Positions 8,296 through 16,113 of a DNA stretch of 64,000 bases are shown piece by piece (the stretch's first letter is position 1; the number at the start of each line of letters is the position of its first letter). Source of the stretch: Gammaproteobacteria bacterium (GTDB taxonomy: Bacteria; Pseudomonadota; Gammaproteobacteria; Steroidobacterales; Steroidobacteraceae); NCBI GenBank assembly GCA_028293745.1, contig JAQGOF010000039.1:1-64000 (forward strand), written 5' to 3'. The position numbers and the translations under genes were made by a program. Below the pieces are notes generated by a model that was not told the origin of the DNA, searched no databases, and saw only the letters and a list, made by a program, of their open reading frames with translations.

Positions 8296-8973
8296 GTGTA
8301 CATACGAAGCTGCGCCATCCCGACTCTGATTATATTGGCAGGCGCAACCCTCTGGGTCGCCGGCTGCTCGCAGAACACGGCCCCCGGTACCCAAGCAGGG
8401 CAACTCCCGCGATCCACGCAACCCGCCGAGGCCGGCGGCCGGCCCGCCGGAGGGAGCGCTGAGAGTGGCGAGGGCGTTCAGCGAACGCACCCATCTCAGC
8501 AGTACCGCCTGACCGCGACCATCCAGGACCTGATGGATGGAATTATCGACCCATCCGCTGATGTTCTCTGGGATTCCGTGGCCTACATCGCGACGACCAA
8601 GGGCATCGAAGATCGGCAGCCGCGTACGGATGACGAGTGGAAAACCGTACGCAACAGCGCCATCACGTTGATCGAGGCTGCCAACCTGTTGAGCATGCCA
8701 GGACGCAGCGTGGCTGCAACGCGTGCGCCGGCCGACGCCCCGCCCGGGTTGGGCGAACTGACTCATGCCGAGATCCAACAGCGTATCGATGTCACTCACG
8801 ACGGTTTTACGCAGCTCGCGCGCAACCTGCAGGACGCAGGGCTGAAGGCACTCGCAGCGATAGCCGCGAGGGATGCGCAAGGGCTGATGGATGCCGGTGG
8901 GACAATCGACGAGGCGTGTGAAGCCTGCCACGTCACCTATTGGTATCCCAACCAGAATCGTCCGGGCACTTGA
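8296..8973 (+). CDS. Cytochrome c'-like haem lipoprotein
   Basis: A 225-residue lipoprotein from GTG 8296. The signal ends in the lipobox VAGC (C24), then a Pro/Gly-rich linker. The rest is predominantly helical and carries a single C-terminal haem-attachment motif C208-E-A-C-H212 (EACEACHVTYWYPNQ), the position typical of four-helix-bundle cytochromes c'. It is therefore probably a membrane-tethered periplasmic haem protein. It heads a tight cluster with two DUF6644 membrane proteins, an unknown secreted protein and DUF6152, which suggests a shared redox-related or small-molecule role, not established. Confidence 0.8.
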   Translation: MYIRSCAIPTLIILAGATLWVAGCSQNTAPGTQAGQLPRSTQPAEAGGRPAGGSAESGEGVQRTHPSQQYRLTATIQDLMDGIIDPSADVLWDSVAYIATTKGIEDRQPRTDDEWKTVRNSAITLIEAANLLSMPGRSVAATRAPADAPPGLGELTHAEIQQRIDVTHDGFTQLARNLQDAGLKALAAIAARDAQGLMDAGGTIDEACEACHVTYWYPNQNRPGT

Positions 8974-8975
8974 GC

Positions 8976-9482
8976 ATGACACTGCAATCGTTGGATTCGT
9001 TTTGCACCTGGCTGGCGGCAACGCCGGTCAGCCAGCTGCTGCAGACGATTGGGTGGATCATTCCGGCCGTGCAGACCGTGCATATCCTTGCGGTGGCGGC
9101 CGTGGTGACCTCAGCTTTGATGATCGACCTGCGCTTGCTGGGTATTCGCGGCAGGGAGCAGCCCGTCGCTGCTATTGCCAGGCGGTTCTTGCCGTTCATC
9201 TGGTGGCCCTTGCCAGTTCTGCTGGCCACGGGGGCCCTGCTCATCATTGCGGAGCCTGCGCGAGCGCTCGAGAATCCCGTGTTCATCCTGAAAATGGGCC
9301 TGCTGCTCGCCGCTGCCGGTATCACTTTGGCGTGCCAGATCCCGCTACAAAGGGACGAGGCATTTTGGGAGCTGTCTGTCGCTCGAAAGCGCGCGGCGCA
9401 ACTGATCGCCTGCGCATCAATCCCCCTGTGGGTAGCCATCATCTGTGCGGGGCGATGGATCGCCTACGTTCAGGGAACATGA
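8976..9482 (+). CDS. DUF6644-type four-helix membrane protein (copy 1)
   Basis: A 168-residue integral membrane protein starting at ATG 8976, two bases after the lipoprotein stop. Four hydrophobic segments lie near residues 25-50, 68-90, 95-120 and 138-160. Conserved polar marks: the H in VQTVHILAVAA, D and R in ALMIDLRLLG, and the terminal GRWIAYV. The next gene encodes a clear paralogue with the same marks (CVHVLALT, VDLRLVG, GRWIGF). Membrane-embedded His, Asp and Arg would suit a cofactor-binding or electron-transfer subunit, but the function is unknown. Confidence 0.75.
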   Translation: MTLQSLDSFCTWLAATPVSQLLQTIGWIIPAVQTVHILAVAAVVTSALMIDLRLLGIRGREQPVAAIARRFLPFIWWPLPVLLATGALLIIAEPARALENPVFILKMGLLLAAAGITLACQIPLQRDEAFWELSVARKRAAQLIACASIPLWVAIICAGRWIAYVQGT

Positions 9483-9483
9483 C

Positions 9484-9984
9484 GTGTTTGAACAATTCCT
9501 ACAGGCGTTGCAGGACACCTCGGTTGCCACAGCCATCCGTGAAGGAGAGACTCTATTCCCGTGGATCGAATGCGTGCACGTGCTTGCCCTGACACTCGTG
9601 ATTGGATCGATTGCCATCGTGGATTTGCGCCTCGTCGGTCTGGCCTCGCGCGATCGCGGTGTTGCTCAGACGACTGCGAGCGTCCTGCCGGTGACATGGA
9701 CCGCGTTTGTCTTTGCGGTGACCACGGGTGGGTTGCTATTCGCCTCAAACGCGACGACGTATGCGCACAACTTCTATTTCCAGGTCAAGATTGCGCTCAT
9801 CGCGCTTGCCGGCATCAATATGGCCGTTTATCACCTGCTCCTGAACAGGGGGGCGGATGCGTGGCACACTCCGGCCCTGACGCCGATGCGTGCCCGAATC
9901 GTGGGTGGCCTGTCCCTGTGCCTGTGGATCGCGATAGTCGCATTCGGCCGATGGATAGGATTCACGATCAACACGCCTACGTGA
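9484..9984 (+). CDS. DUF6644-type four-helix membrane protein (copy 2)
   Basis: A 166-residue paralogue of the preceding gene. GTG 9484 lies one base after the previous stop (TGA C GTG), so the two are translationally coupled and may form a heterodimer. It has the same four-helix layout and conserved CVHVLALTLVIGSIAIVDLR and GRWIGF segments; homology is strongest in helices 1 and 4. An extra H in NMAVYHLLLNRG could add a cofactor ligand. Function unknown. Confidence 0.75.
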   Translation: MFEQFLQALQDTSVATAIREGETLFPWIECVHVLALTLVIGSIAIVDLRLVGLASRDRGVAQTTASVLPVTWTAFVFAVTTGGLLFASNATTYAHNFYFQVKIALIALAGINMAVYHLLLNRGADAWHTPALTPMRARIVGGLSLCLWIAIVAFGRWIGFTINTPT

Positions 9985-9996
9985 GAGATTACCCCG

Positions 9997-10830
9997 ATGC
10001 GACGTCCCATTCGTGAGTGTCTGATTGCAATGAGTTTCGCCGTTGCCGCGGGTGGCGCGGCAGCCGCGGCCGGTACGCAAGAGCCGGTGATCAACCCGCC
10101 GCCGCAGGCGGGTGATTGGGCGGCCCTGGCGAAGCTGCCGGACTGGAGTGGCGTCTGGACGCCCAACATGTCGGACCAGGACGCGCGGATCAAAACCGAT
10201 CCCATCCCATGGAAGCCGGCCGCTGCTGCGCAGATCGCCAGGCTGATAGCGGCGGAAGAGGCGGGCGACCCCAAGGGTCTGTTCGTGAACTGCCTGCCGG
10301 AATCCATGCCGAGCTGGATGCTGATCACGCACAACGCCCTGGAGTTCCTGTTTACACCGGGACGCGTGACCATCCTGGGCGAATCGGACGGAAACCGTTT
10401 GCGACGAATCTATACGGATGGGCGTCCTCACCCTGCCGATCCGGATCCCAGCTTCCACGGTCATTCGATCGGTCACTGGGAAGGGCAGACCCTGGTGGTC
10501 GACACGGTTGGAATTCTGCCCGAGACCTACATTGCTTTCAGTGAGGCAGTCGGTCTGCCCAACAACGGTGACATGCACATAGTCGAACGCATTCACCTGG
10601 CGGGATCGGACACCCTGCGCGACGATCTGGAGATCACCGCACCGCATGTGTTCACTCGTACGTGGAAGACATCGCGAATCCTGTATCGGCAGCGGGCGCG
10701 AAAATATGACATCGTGGAAGGTGTGTGCCTGCAGGGCAGTTATTCGGAAGGCGCGGACGCCGAGGGCAACGCGGTGTTCGTGCCGGCGACGCAAACGGAG
10801 GGGGGTAACATTCTCCCTGCTGGGAAGTAG
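9997..10830 (+). CDS. Uncharacterised secreted protein of the DUF6152-linked type
   Basis: A 277-residue protein with a Sec signal peptide (MSFAVAAGGAAAAAG). The mature part has a W-rich start (GDWAALAKLPDWSGVWTPN), a central PGRVTILGESDGNRLRRIYT strand pair and the motif FHGHSIGHWEGQTLVVDTVG. Proteins with this GHWEG-TLVVDT motif recur beside DUF6152 genes in environmental Proteobacteria; no biochemical role is known to me. The start is 12 bases after the DUF6644 copy 2 stop and its own stop abuts the next ATG, so it is co-transcribed. The beta-rich pattern suggests a periplasmic binding or scaffold protein. Confidence 0.72.
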   Translation: MRRPIRECLIAMSFAVAAGGAAAAAGTQEPVINPPPQAGDWAALAKLPDWSGVWTPNMSDQDARIKTDPIPWKPAAAAQIARLIAAEEAGDPKGLFVNCLPESMPSWMLITHNALEFLFTPGRVTILGESDGNRLRRIYTDGRPHPADPDPSFHGHSIGHWEGQTLVVDTVGILPETYIAFSEAVGLPNNGDMHIVERIHLAGSDTLRDDLEITAPHVFTRTWKTSRILYRQRARKYDIVEGVCLQGSYSEGADAEGNAVFVPATQTEGGNILPAGK

Positions 10831-11241
10831 ATGATGAAACTCAAATTCCTCAAGTCTGTATCGGTGTTGGGCGCACTCCTGGCGATACCCGCCTATGCGC
10901 ACCATTCCTTTGCCATGTTCGACTTCAACAACACCCTGACGATCAAAGCCACGGTCAAGGAGTTCCGCTGGACCAACCCGCACGTGGTTCTGTTGGTGGA
11001 AGGATCAGCCAAGCCGGGTACGGCGCCCGAGGTGTGGTCGATGGAGCTCACGAGCCCGGGCAATCTCACGCGCGTCGGCTGGTCGCGCCGCTCGTTCAAG
11101 CCGGGGGATCACATCGAGCTGGAATTCAATCCGTTGCGCGACGGCAAGCATGGGGGTGCCTTCAGAAAGGCAACCCTGCTCGAGACGGGACAGGTACTGA
11201 GCTCGAACCTGAGGGATGCGGAAAAGCCGGGGCTGAAGTAG
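10831..11241 (+). CDS. DUF6152 family periplasmic protein with His-His mature N-terminus
   Basis: A 136-residue protein whose ATG directly follows the previous stop. The signal peptide ends in AYA; cleavage there would leave HHSFAMFDFN as the mature N-terminus, a conserved feature of DUF6152 proteins. The remaining roughly 110 residues are beta-rich (KATVKEFRWTNPHVVLLVEG, then LTRVGWSRRSFKPGDHIELE), compatible with a small barrel. An N-terminal His plus internal His (NPH, GDH, GKH) raises the possibility of metal binding, which is inference. It is the last gene of the cytochrome-like/DUF6644 cluster. Confidence 0.75.
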   Translation: MMKLKFLKSVSVLGALLAIPAYAHHSFAMFDFNNTLTIKATVKEFRWTNPHVVLLVEGSAKPGTAPEVWSMELTSPGNLTRVGWSRRSFKPGDHIELEFNPLRDGKHGGAFRKATLLETGQVLSSNLRDAEKPGLK

Positions 11242-11411
11242 GCGCGCCGCCTGGCCGGAAGCTGAGGCGGGCGCACGCAACGGCCAATGGGTAAAGGAAT
11301 TGGACACGGGAATTGTGTCCGTTATGTGTTCGCGCACGCTGAAATTTTCTCATCGCACACCTTAGAAAAATCCGCCTGTCAGCGCCCTCCGGACACGCTA
11401 TCTTTGTCCCC

Positions 11412-11482
11412 GGCACCTCGGCGCCCGCGTGCTGAAAGCAGTGACCCCCTCGCTGTGAACGGTTTCTAAGCGCCGAGGTGCC
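11412..11482. repeat. 13-bp perfect inverted repeat, 45-base spacer
   Basis: GGCACCTCGGCGC at 11412-11424 is repeated in inverse at 11470-11482. The right arm lies immediately upstream of a candidate extended -10 (TTTGCCATAAT, -10 hexamer 11507-11512). It could be a pair of operator half-sites or a long hairpin. Confidence 0.55.
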
Positions 11483-11668
11483 ATCGAACGTCTCCCGTTC
11501 GTTTGCCATAATCCCCCCGCCGCGGCGCCTTTCCTTCGTACGCCGCTCGTAGTCAGGCCTGGCCCCCCATCAGCCGAGTATTGGACCGCCGACGTGTCGG
11601 ATCGTCTCCCAGAGGGTTCCGTCCCTACGGTGGCTTTCCCGCTTTCAGGCTGAACGTTGCGTCGCCGA

Positions 11669-11688
11669 TACAATGTTGCTGCAGCAAC
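11669..11688 (+). promoter_or_regulatory. TACAAT -10-like box abutting a 14-bp palindrome
   Basis: TACAAT at 11669-11674 is followed directly by GTTGCTGCAGCAAC (11675-11688), a perfect palindrome that would cover a transcription start near 11681. It lies 47 bases before the response-regulator start. No good -35 is seen, which suits an activator- or repressor-dependent promoter. Confidence 0.4.
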
Positions 11689-11735
11689 GCAATCCGGACA
11701 TAGAGGTATCTCAGTGTCCGCGTAGTCTTCGGCCG

Positions 11736-12449
11736 ATGCCACACCTTCTGCTCGTGGATGACGATGAGGATATTCTCTCGTTGCTGACCACATTTTTCTG
11801 CAAGCACGGGCATACAGTGTCTGTCGCCGAGGACGGCGATGCCATGTTCGCTGCTCTGGAGAAGCATCCGATAGATCTGATCATTCTGGACGTGATGCTC
11901 CGGCAAGAGGACGGCTTTAGCCTCTGCCGACGCCTGCGTACAACATCGACAATTCCAATCATCATGCTCACTGCCGTCGCGGACAATACTGACCGTGTGG
12001 TGGGACTTGAACTGGGCGCCGACGATTATTTGACCAAACCTTTCGACCAGCGCGAGTTGCTCGCGCGCGTCAAAGCGGTTCTGCGCCGGACTGCAGCGGC
12101 GGCGGCCGTGCCGAAGCAGGACGAGACTCGACCCGTGCTGTGCTTCGCCGGTTGGCGTCTGGATGTGGTGAGGCGGGAGCTCAGGTCCGCCGATAACACC
12201 CTGGTATTGCTCTCGGGTGCGGAGTTCGACCTGCTGCTTGCGTTTGCCGAACACCCTCAGCGCGTTCTGACTCGCGATCAATTGATCGACATCGCCCGCG
12301 GTTCGACGCACGTTGCGTACGACCGAAGCATCGACGTGCAGGTCAGCCGACTGCGATACAAGCTGGAACAGGACCCCAAGAACCCCTCGATCATCCGTAC
12401 GATCCGAAGTGCCGGGTACGTGTTTCTTCCCGAGGTCACGCGAGGGTGA
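11736..12449 (+). CDS. OmpR-family response regulator (system 1)
   Basis: A 237-residue regulator from ATG 11736 (MPHLLLVDDDED). The receiver domain (residues 2-118) has the acidic pair DDD, phospho-acceptor Asp in LIILDVML, the conserved T (IMLTA) and K in YLTKPFDQ. The DNA-binding winged helix (about 135-235) ends with SIDVQVSRLRYKLEQDPKNP and TIRSAGYVFLPE. The frame opens at 11673, but the extension lacks family sequence. It overlaps the sensor kinase as GTGA. Over the receiver it is close to identical to the regulator at 31776, indicating duplication. The target may be the adjacent mipA-like porin gene or itself. Confidence 0.93.
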   Translation: MPHLLLVDDDEDILSLLTTFFCKHGHTVSVAEDGDAMFAALEKHPIDLIILDVMLRQEDGFSLCRRLRTTSTIPIIMLTAVADNTDRVVGLELGADDYLTKPFDQRELLARVKAVLRRTAAAAAVPKQDETRPVLCFAGWRLDVVRRELRSADNTLVLLSGAEFDLLLAFAEHPQRVLTRDQLIDIARGSTHVAYDRSIDVQVSRLRYKLEQDPKNPSIIRTIRSAGYVFLPEVTRG

Positions 12450-13870
12450 AACCGCCGTCCTGGCTGGCGGATACGATCGCGCGACGATTCGCACTGACCG
12501 AAATCCTTGTCGTCGGCGCAACCCTAGGGATGGTTTTTCTCTTCAATAACCTGAGCGGCGTCTGGGCTAAAGAGCCGCTGGAGCAGTCAGGCCTCTTGCA
12601 CGAAATCGCCGACATAGTCCGGATCATCGAGGCGGCGCCGCCACCGATGCGGCCGTCGCTCGCAGCGGCGGCCGGGAGCGGTTCGAAGCGAGTGAGGTGG
12701 ATCCCTCCAGCAACCGATGCAGCCGCCTTTTTGGATGCGATCAAGGGTCAGGACGAAGGCATAGCGCGGATAGTTGCCGCCGAGACGCATCACACTGCAG
12801 TGGTGTTGCAGGAGCCGCGCCCGAAAGACAGGCCTGCCGAACTCGAGCTCAGTCCACAGGGTTTGCCCGAATACACGATGGCGGTTCGTCTGCTCGACCG
12901 CAGCTGGGTGGTCCTCTCGTCTCCCATTCGAACCTGGGGCCTTCCGCAAACCTTTCGCTGGCTGATCAGGATGCTGTTCCTCGCCTTCTCCATCAGTGTA
13001 TTCACCGTGCTCGCCGCGCGACGGTTCGCCGGACCCATCAAGGACCTTGCAACGGCGGTCCGTGGATTTGGTGTCAACCCTCAGGCGCCGGCCATCCCGG
13101 AATCCGGTCCGCGGGAGATACGCCAGGTCATCAGGACATTCAACGAAATGAAGGCCCAGATACAGAAATTCGTCTCCTACCGGACGATGATGCTGGCTGC
13201 CATTTCCCATGATTTGCGGACGCCGCTGACGCGCATGCGGCTTCGCGGCGAGCTGATCGAGGATGCTGACCAACAGGCACGACTATTTCGGGATGTGGAC
13301 GAAATGCAGACGATGGTCGACGGCGCGCTGGCATTTTTCCGCGACGATGCCGTGAGCGAGCCGACCACGACGTTCGATCTGGCCAACGTGCTGACGACAA
13401 TCACCAATGATTATGCCGATCAAAAAATCAAGATCCGCTACGAGGGACCGATGCATGCGGTCTGCGAAGGCCGGCCATTCGCCCTGAAGCGGGCTTTCAG
13501 TAACCTCGTGGAAAATGCAATCAAGTACGCAACACCGCCCACGATCGAGCTTCTGCGCGAGTCGAATTCATACATTGTTGTGATCCGCGATCGCGGGCCG
13601 GGAATCCCAGCGGATGCTCTTGCAAATGTCTTCCTTCCGTACTACCGGGTTGAAAAGTCCCGCAACCGCAATACCGGCGGGGTGGGATTAGGCCTGACTG
13701 CAGCGCAAGCCATCGTGCAGGGACACGGCGGCGACATCGCACTGAGCAACTGTGTGCATGGTGGCTTGGAAGCCCGCATTGCGCTTCCGTTGATGACGCC
13801 ATTTCCAGATGGAAACATTGCGTCGCGCGAGCAGCAATCCGGACATTCGCCCGGAAAAACCGCCCGCTAG
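12446..13870 (+). CDS. Sensor histidine kinase (system 1)
   Basis: A 474-residue inner-membrane kinase. TM1 lies at about residues 13-33 and TM2 at about 170-192, bracketing a roughly 135-residue periplasmic sensor. A HAMP domain follows (FAGPIKDLATAVRGFGVNP), then the dimerisation/phospho-acceptor helix with the H box AAISHDLRTPLTRMRLR, and an HATPase domain with N box (SNLVENAIKYA), DRGPGIPADAL and GGVGLGLTAAQAIV. GTG 12446 overlaps the regulator stop (GTGA). The closest relative in the window is the kinase at 32495; the sensor regions differ more than the catalytic parts, so the two probably respond to different cues. Confidence 0.92.
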   Translation: MKPPSWLADTIARRFALTEILVVGATLGMVFLFNNLSGVWAKEPLEQSGLLHEIADIVRIIEAAPPPMRPSLAAAAGSGSKRVRWIPPATDAAAFLDAIKGQDEGIARIVAAETHHTAVVLQEPRPKDRPAELELSPQGLPEYTMAVRLLDRSWVVLSSPIRTWGLPQTFRWLIRMLFLAFSISVFTVLAARRFAGPIKDLATAVRGFGVNPQAPAIPESGPREIRQVIRTFNEMKAQIQKFVSYRTMMLAAISHDLRTPLTRMRLRGELIEDADQQARLFRDVDEMQTMVDGALAFFRDDAVSEPTTTFDLANVLTTITNDYADQKIKIRYEGPMHAVCEGRPFALKRAFSNLVENAIKYATPPTIELLRESNSYIVVIRDRGPGIPADALANVFLPYYRVEKSRNRNTGGVGLGLTAAQAIVQGHGGDIALSNCVHGGLEARIALPLMTPFPDGNIASREQQSGHSPGKTAR

Positions 13871-13954
13871 CATCGTAGACGTGTTCAGCCTTGCGAGCGC
13901 ATCGGTGGCGATGAGCTCCCTTCCCAACACGTCTGCAATCCAGTGAGGACCATC

Positions 13955-14881
13955 GTGACATCCTGTACCCGCGCCTACCCGTATGCCGTATGCGTGCTCG
14001 CCGTGCTTTGGTGCGGTGGCGCTTCCGCCCAAGACTCATCGTCGGATCAAGACACGCAGCCGAGTCAAGACACGCAGACGACTGGAGAAGTCTCAGTTAT
14101 CAAAAAGCGTGAGACGCAGCTGAAGTCCGAGGCGCTCAGTATTTCCGACACCCCCGATGCCGAGCCGCACGTCGACGGAATTTCCGGGGTGGCGGGACTT
14201 GCCGCGATGGTATCGCCCGCTTACGAAGGCTCGAAGAAGACGAAGACCAGCCCGTTTCCGTATGTTGACGTGCACGGCTTCTTCAACGATCGCATGTACC
14301 TGTCGAGCGTCCGGGGAATAGGACTCAATCTGCTCGATCTCGACCATTTTCGAGGCGGGTTCGCGCTCAACTACGCAGGCGGCCGGACCAGCAAGGACGA
14401 CCCGCACTTGAACGGACTTCCCGACATCGGCGGAGCGGCCCAGGTGGGCGGGTTTCTCACGTACTCTCTGAAACCCGTCGCGTTGGAAGCGCGGGTTCGT
14501 CGCCGACTCGGCTCTACTGCGGGCACTCAGGTTGAACTGGGCGTATCGGCCGCCGCCGCGCCGCTACCGCAGTTGCACGTTTCTGTCGGAGCCAACCTGT
14601 CATGGGCGGATGCCAGCTTTCAGAAGACCTTCTTTGGTGTGACTGCAGCACAGGCCGCTCAGGCGACCGCGCTGGGCAATCCGCTCACGGCCTACACTCC
14701 GAAAGCGGGCCTGAGCACGGCGGGAGTCACCGCGGTCGGGGTTTACCAGGTCAGCAGGCACTGGGGTCTCATCGGGCGGCTCGAGCTGCAGGACTTGATC
14801 GGCTCACAGCCCAAACACAGTCCATTGACACAACGCACGTTTCAGCCGGGAGTTGCGTTTGGAGCGGCGTACCAATTCTGA
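13955..14881 (+). CDS. MipA/OmpV-family outer-membrane protein
   Basis: A 308-residue outer-membrane beta-barrel with a signal peptide ending near CGGASAQ. A spacer with the repeat QDTQ-PS-QDTQ precedes the barrel. MipA/OmpV features include GLAAMVSPAYEGSKKTKTSP, a YVDVHGFF strand, an RGGFALNYAGGRT strand and the terminal aromatic F (FGAAYQF) needed for barrel assembly. GTG 13955 is preferred over GTG 13943 because GAGG lies six bases upstream of it. It sits right after system 1, and MipA-type porins elsewhere often neighbour OmpR-type systems, so it may be a target. The next gene starts 12 bases downstream. Confidence 0.82.
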   Translation: MTSCTRAYPYAVCVLAVLWCGGASAQDSSSDQDTQPSQDTQTTGEVSVIKKRETQLKSEALSISDTPDAEPHVDGISGVAGLAAMVSPAYEGSKKTKTSPFPYVDVHGFFNDRMYLSSVRGIGLNLLDLDHFRGGFALNYAGGRTSKDDPHLNGLPDIGGAAQVGGFLTYSLKPVALEARVRRRLGSTAGTQVELGVSAAAAPLPQLHVSVGANLSWADASFQKTFFGVTAAQAAQATALGNPLTAYTPKAGLSTAGVTAVGVYQVSRHWGLIGRLELQDLIGSQPKHSPLTQRTFQPGVAFGAAYQF

Positions 14882-14893
14882 TCGGGAAACAAC

Positions 14894-16021
14894 ATGAAAC
14901 CGCTAATGAAAACGACGATCAAGGGAACGCTTTGGGTTCTCGCCGCACTCGCGGCAATCGCTTGCGCCCTCGTGCTGCGACTCATTTACGTTGGCCAGCC
15001 GGAAGCGGCGAGCAGCCTTCAATTTCGCGGCTTCGTGCTGCTGCCCAAGGGGGCTTCTCTGACCGTCCTGGATTATCTGACGGTCAGTGAGCGACGTCTC
15101 TTTGTGACGGACGAGAGCACCGGGAGCGTTTATAAAATCGATCTGCACGACGAAGCACTCTCTCAGGACAGCGACATATCGGTATTTCCGTCTGAGCCGG
15201 CAACACATGGAGTCGCTCTCGATCCGACGAAGCAGGTGGCGTTCGTGACCCGCAGTGAAGTGAACGCCGTGGATGTATTCGACCCTGCAACAATGAAGCC
15301 GCTCGCACGGATTCCAGTAGCCGAGGATCCCGACGCAGTGTTTTTCGACTCATTGCACCACCTGGTCTATGTTGCCAACGGCGATGCACACCTGGCGACC
15401 CTGATAGATCCAGACACCCGCGCAGTGGTTGCTACCATACCGCTTGGCGGTAAACCGGAGTTTTCCGCAGTCGATTCGCACACCGGCCTGAGGTACCAGA
15501 ACCTGAGGGACCTCAATGCCGTGGCCGCACTCGATCTCGCAACGCGCTCGGTCGTGGATCGCTGGCACTTGGCTGGATGCATCGAACCCTCCGGCATGGC
15601 AGTCGACGAAGTCGCGCGGCGCCTGTTCATCGGTTGCTCCAGGAGTGCAACGTTAGTTGTGTTCGACCTGGACGCTCACGTTGTCACCGCAATGATCCCT
15701 GTAGGCGGCGGCCCCGACTCAGTCGCTTTTGACCCTTCATTGCACAGAATCTATACGGCCGGCAAGGCGGGTGTACTGACCGTGATACAACAGAGATCGC
15801 CCGATATCTACAGCATTCTCGATTCGATTGAGCTTCACTATGGAGCCCACACGCTGGTCGTCGATCCACTCACCAGCAACGTCTACGTGGGCTATGCAAG
15901 CCTGCTCGTTCGCTCGCGAGTGGCCGTGTTCGCACCGCGCCCCGCGAACAAGCCCTCGGCTTCCGGGCCCGCAGCCAGGCGGCTGATGGCCACTCAGGTT
16001 GACTATATGAATCAAGATTGA
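14894..16021 (+). CDS. Membrane-anchored YVTN-type beta-propeller protein
   Basis: A 375-residue protein with an N-terminal helix (about residues 8-31, TLWVLAALAAIACALVLRLI) and no clear cleavage site, so likely anchored with the propeller in the periplasm. The remainder is made of repeated roughly 40-residue blades of the YncE/40-residue YVTN type (LVYVANGDAHLATLIDP, AVVATIPLGGKPEFSAVD, SVAFDPSLHRIYTAGKAG). It shares blade sequences such as IPLGGKPEF with the propeller encoded at 18406. The two flank a TonB-dependent receptor, which suggests they help it capture or process its substrate. No catalytic residues are evident. Confidence 0.78.
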   Translation: MKPLMKTTIKGTLWVLAALAAIACALVLRLIYVGQPEAASSLQFRGFVLLPKGASLTVLDYLTVSERRLFVTDESTGSVYKIDLHDEALSQDSDISVFPSEPATHGVALDPTKQVAFVTRSEVNAVDVFDPATMKPLARIPVAEDPDAVFFDSLHHLVYVANGDAHLATLIDPDTRAVVATIPLGGKPEFSAVDSHTGLRYQNLRDLNAVAALDLATRSVVDRWHLAGCIEPSGMAVDEVARRLFIGCSRSATLVVFDLDAHVVTAMIPVGGGPDSVAFDPSLHRIYTAGKAGVLTVIQQRSPDIYSILDSIELHYGAHTLVVDPLTSNVYVGYASLLVRSRVAVFAPRPANKPSASGPAARRLMATQVDYMNQD

Positions 16022-16070
16022 CGGACCTTTTACCCCGCACGTAGTGTTCACCCTGTCGGATAACGAGAAA

Positions 16071-16080
16071 AACATATGTT
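16071..16080. promoter_or_regulatory. 10-bp palindrome AACATATGTT upstream of the receptor gene
   Basis: A perfect ten-base palindrome 34 bases before the ATG of the TonB-dependent receptor gene, in a 92-base gap. It is a possible regulator-binding half-site or start-region element; no strong sigma-70 boxes are adjacent. Confidence 0.3.
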
Positions 16081-16113
16081 GATTGTGGCAGTCAATGTAT
16101 AGGGGGTGTTGGC

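Larger units (their letters stand above)
11242..11735. other. 494-base intergenic region with regulatory-looking repeats, no gene
   Basis: No frame here has convincing coding character; short frames at 11287-11469 and in reverse lack ribosome sites and recognisable sequence. The stretch holds a 13-bp inverted repeat (11412-11424 and 11470-11482), a short hairpin GGACAC/GTGTCC (11302-11320), an extended -10-like TTTGCCATAAT ending at 11512, and a 14-bp palindrome at 11675-11688. It probably contains the leader and control region of two-component system 1. Confidence 0.6.

Noticed and set aside
8248..9021. Long upstream extension of the metallo-beta-lactamase-fold frame
   Set aside because: It lies antisense to the cytochrome-like lipoprotein gene and precedes a clear signal peptide starting at 8247.
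11287..11469. 60-codon frame before system 1
   Set aside because: Overlaps the inverted repeat and lacks ribosome site or recognisable sequence.
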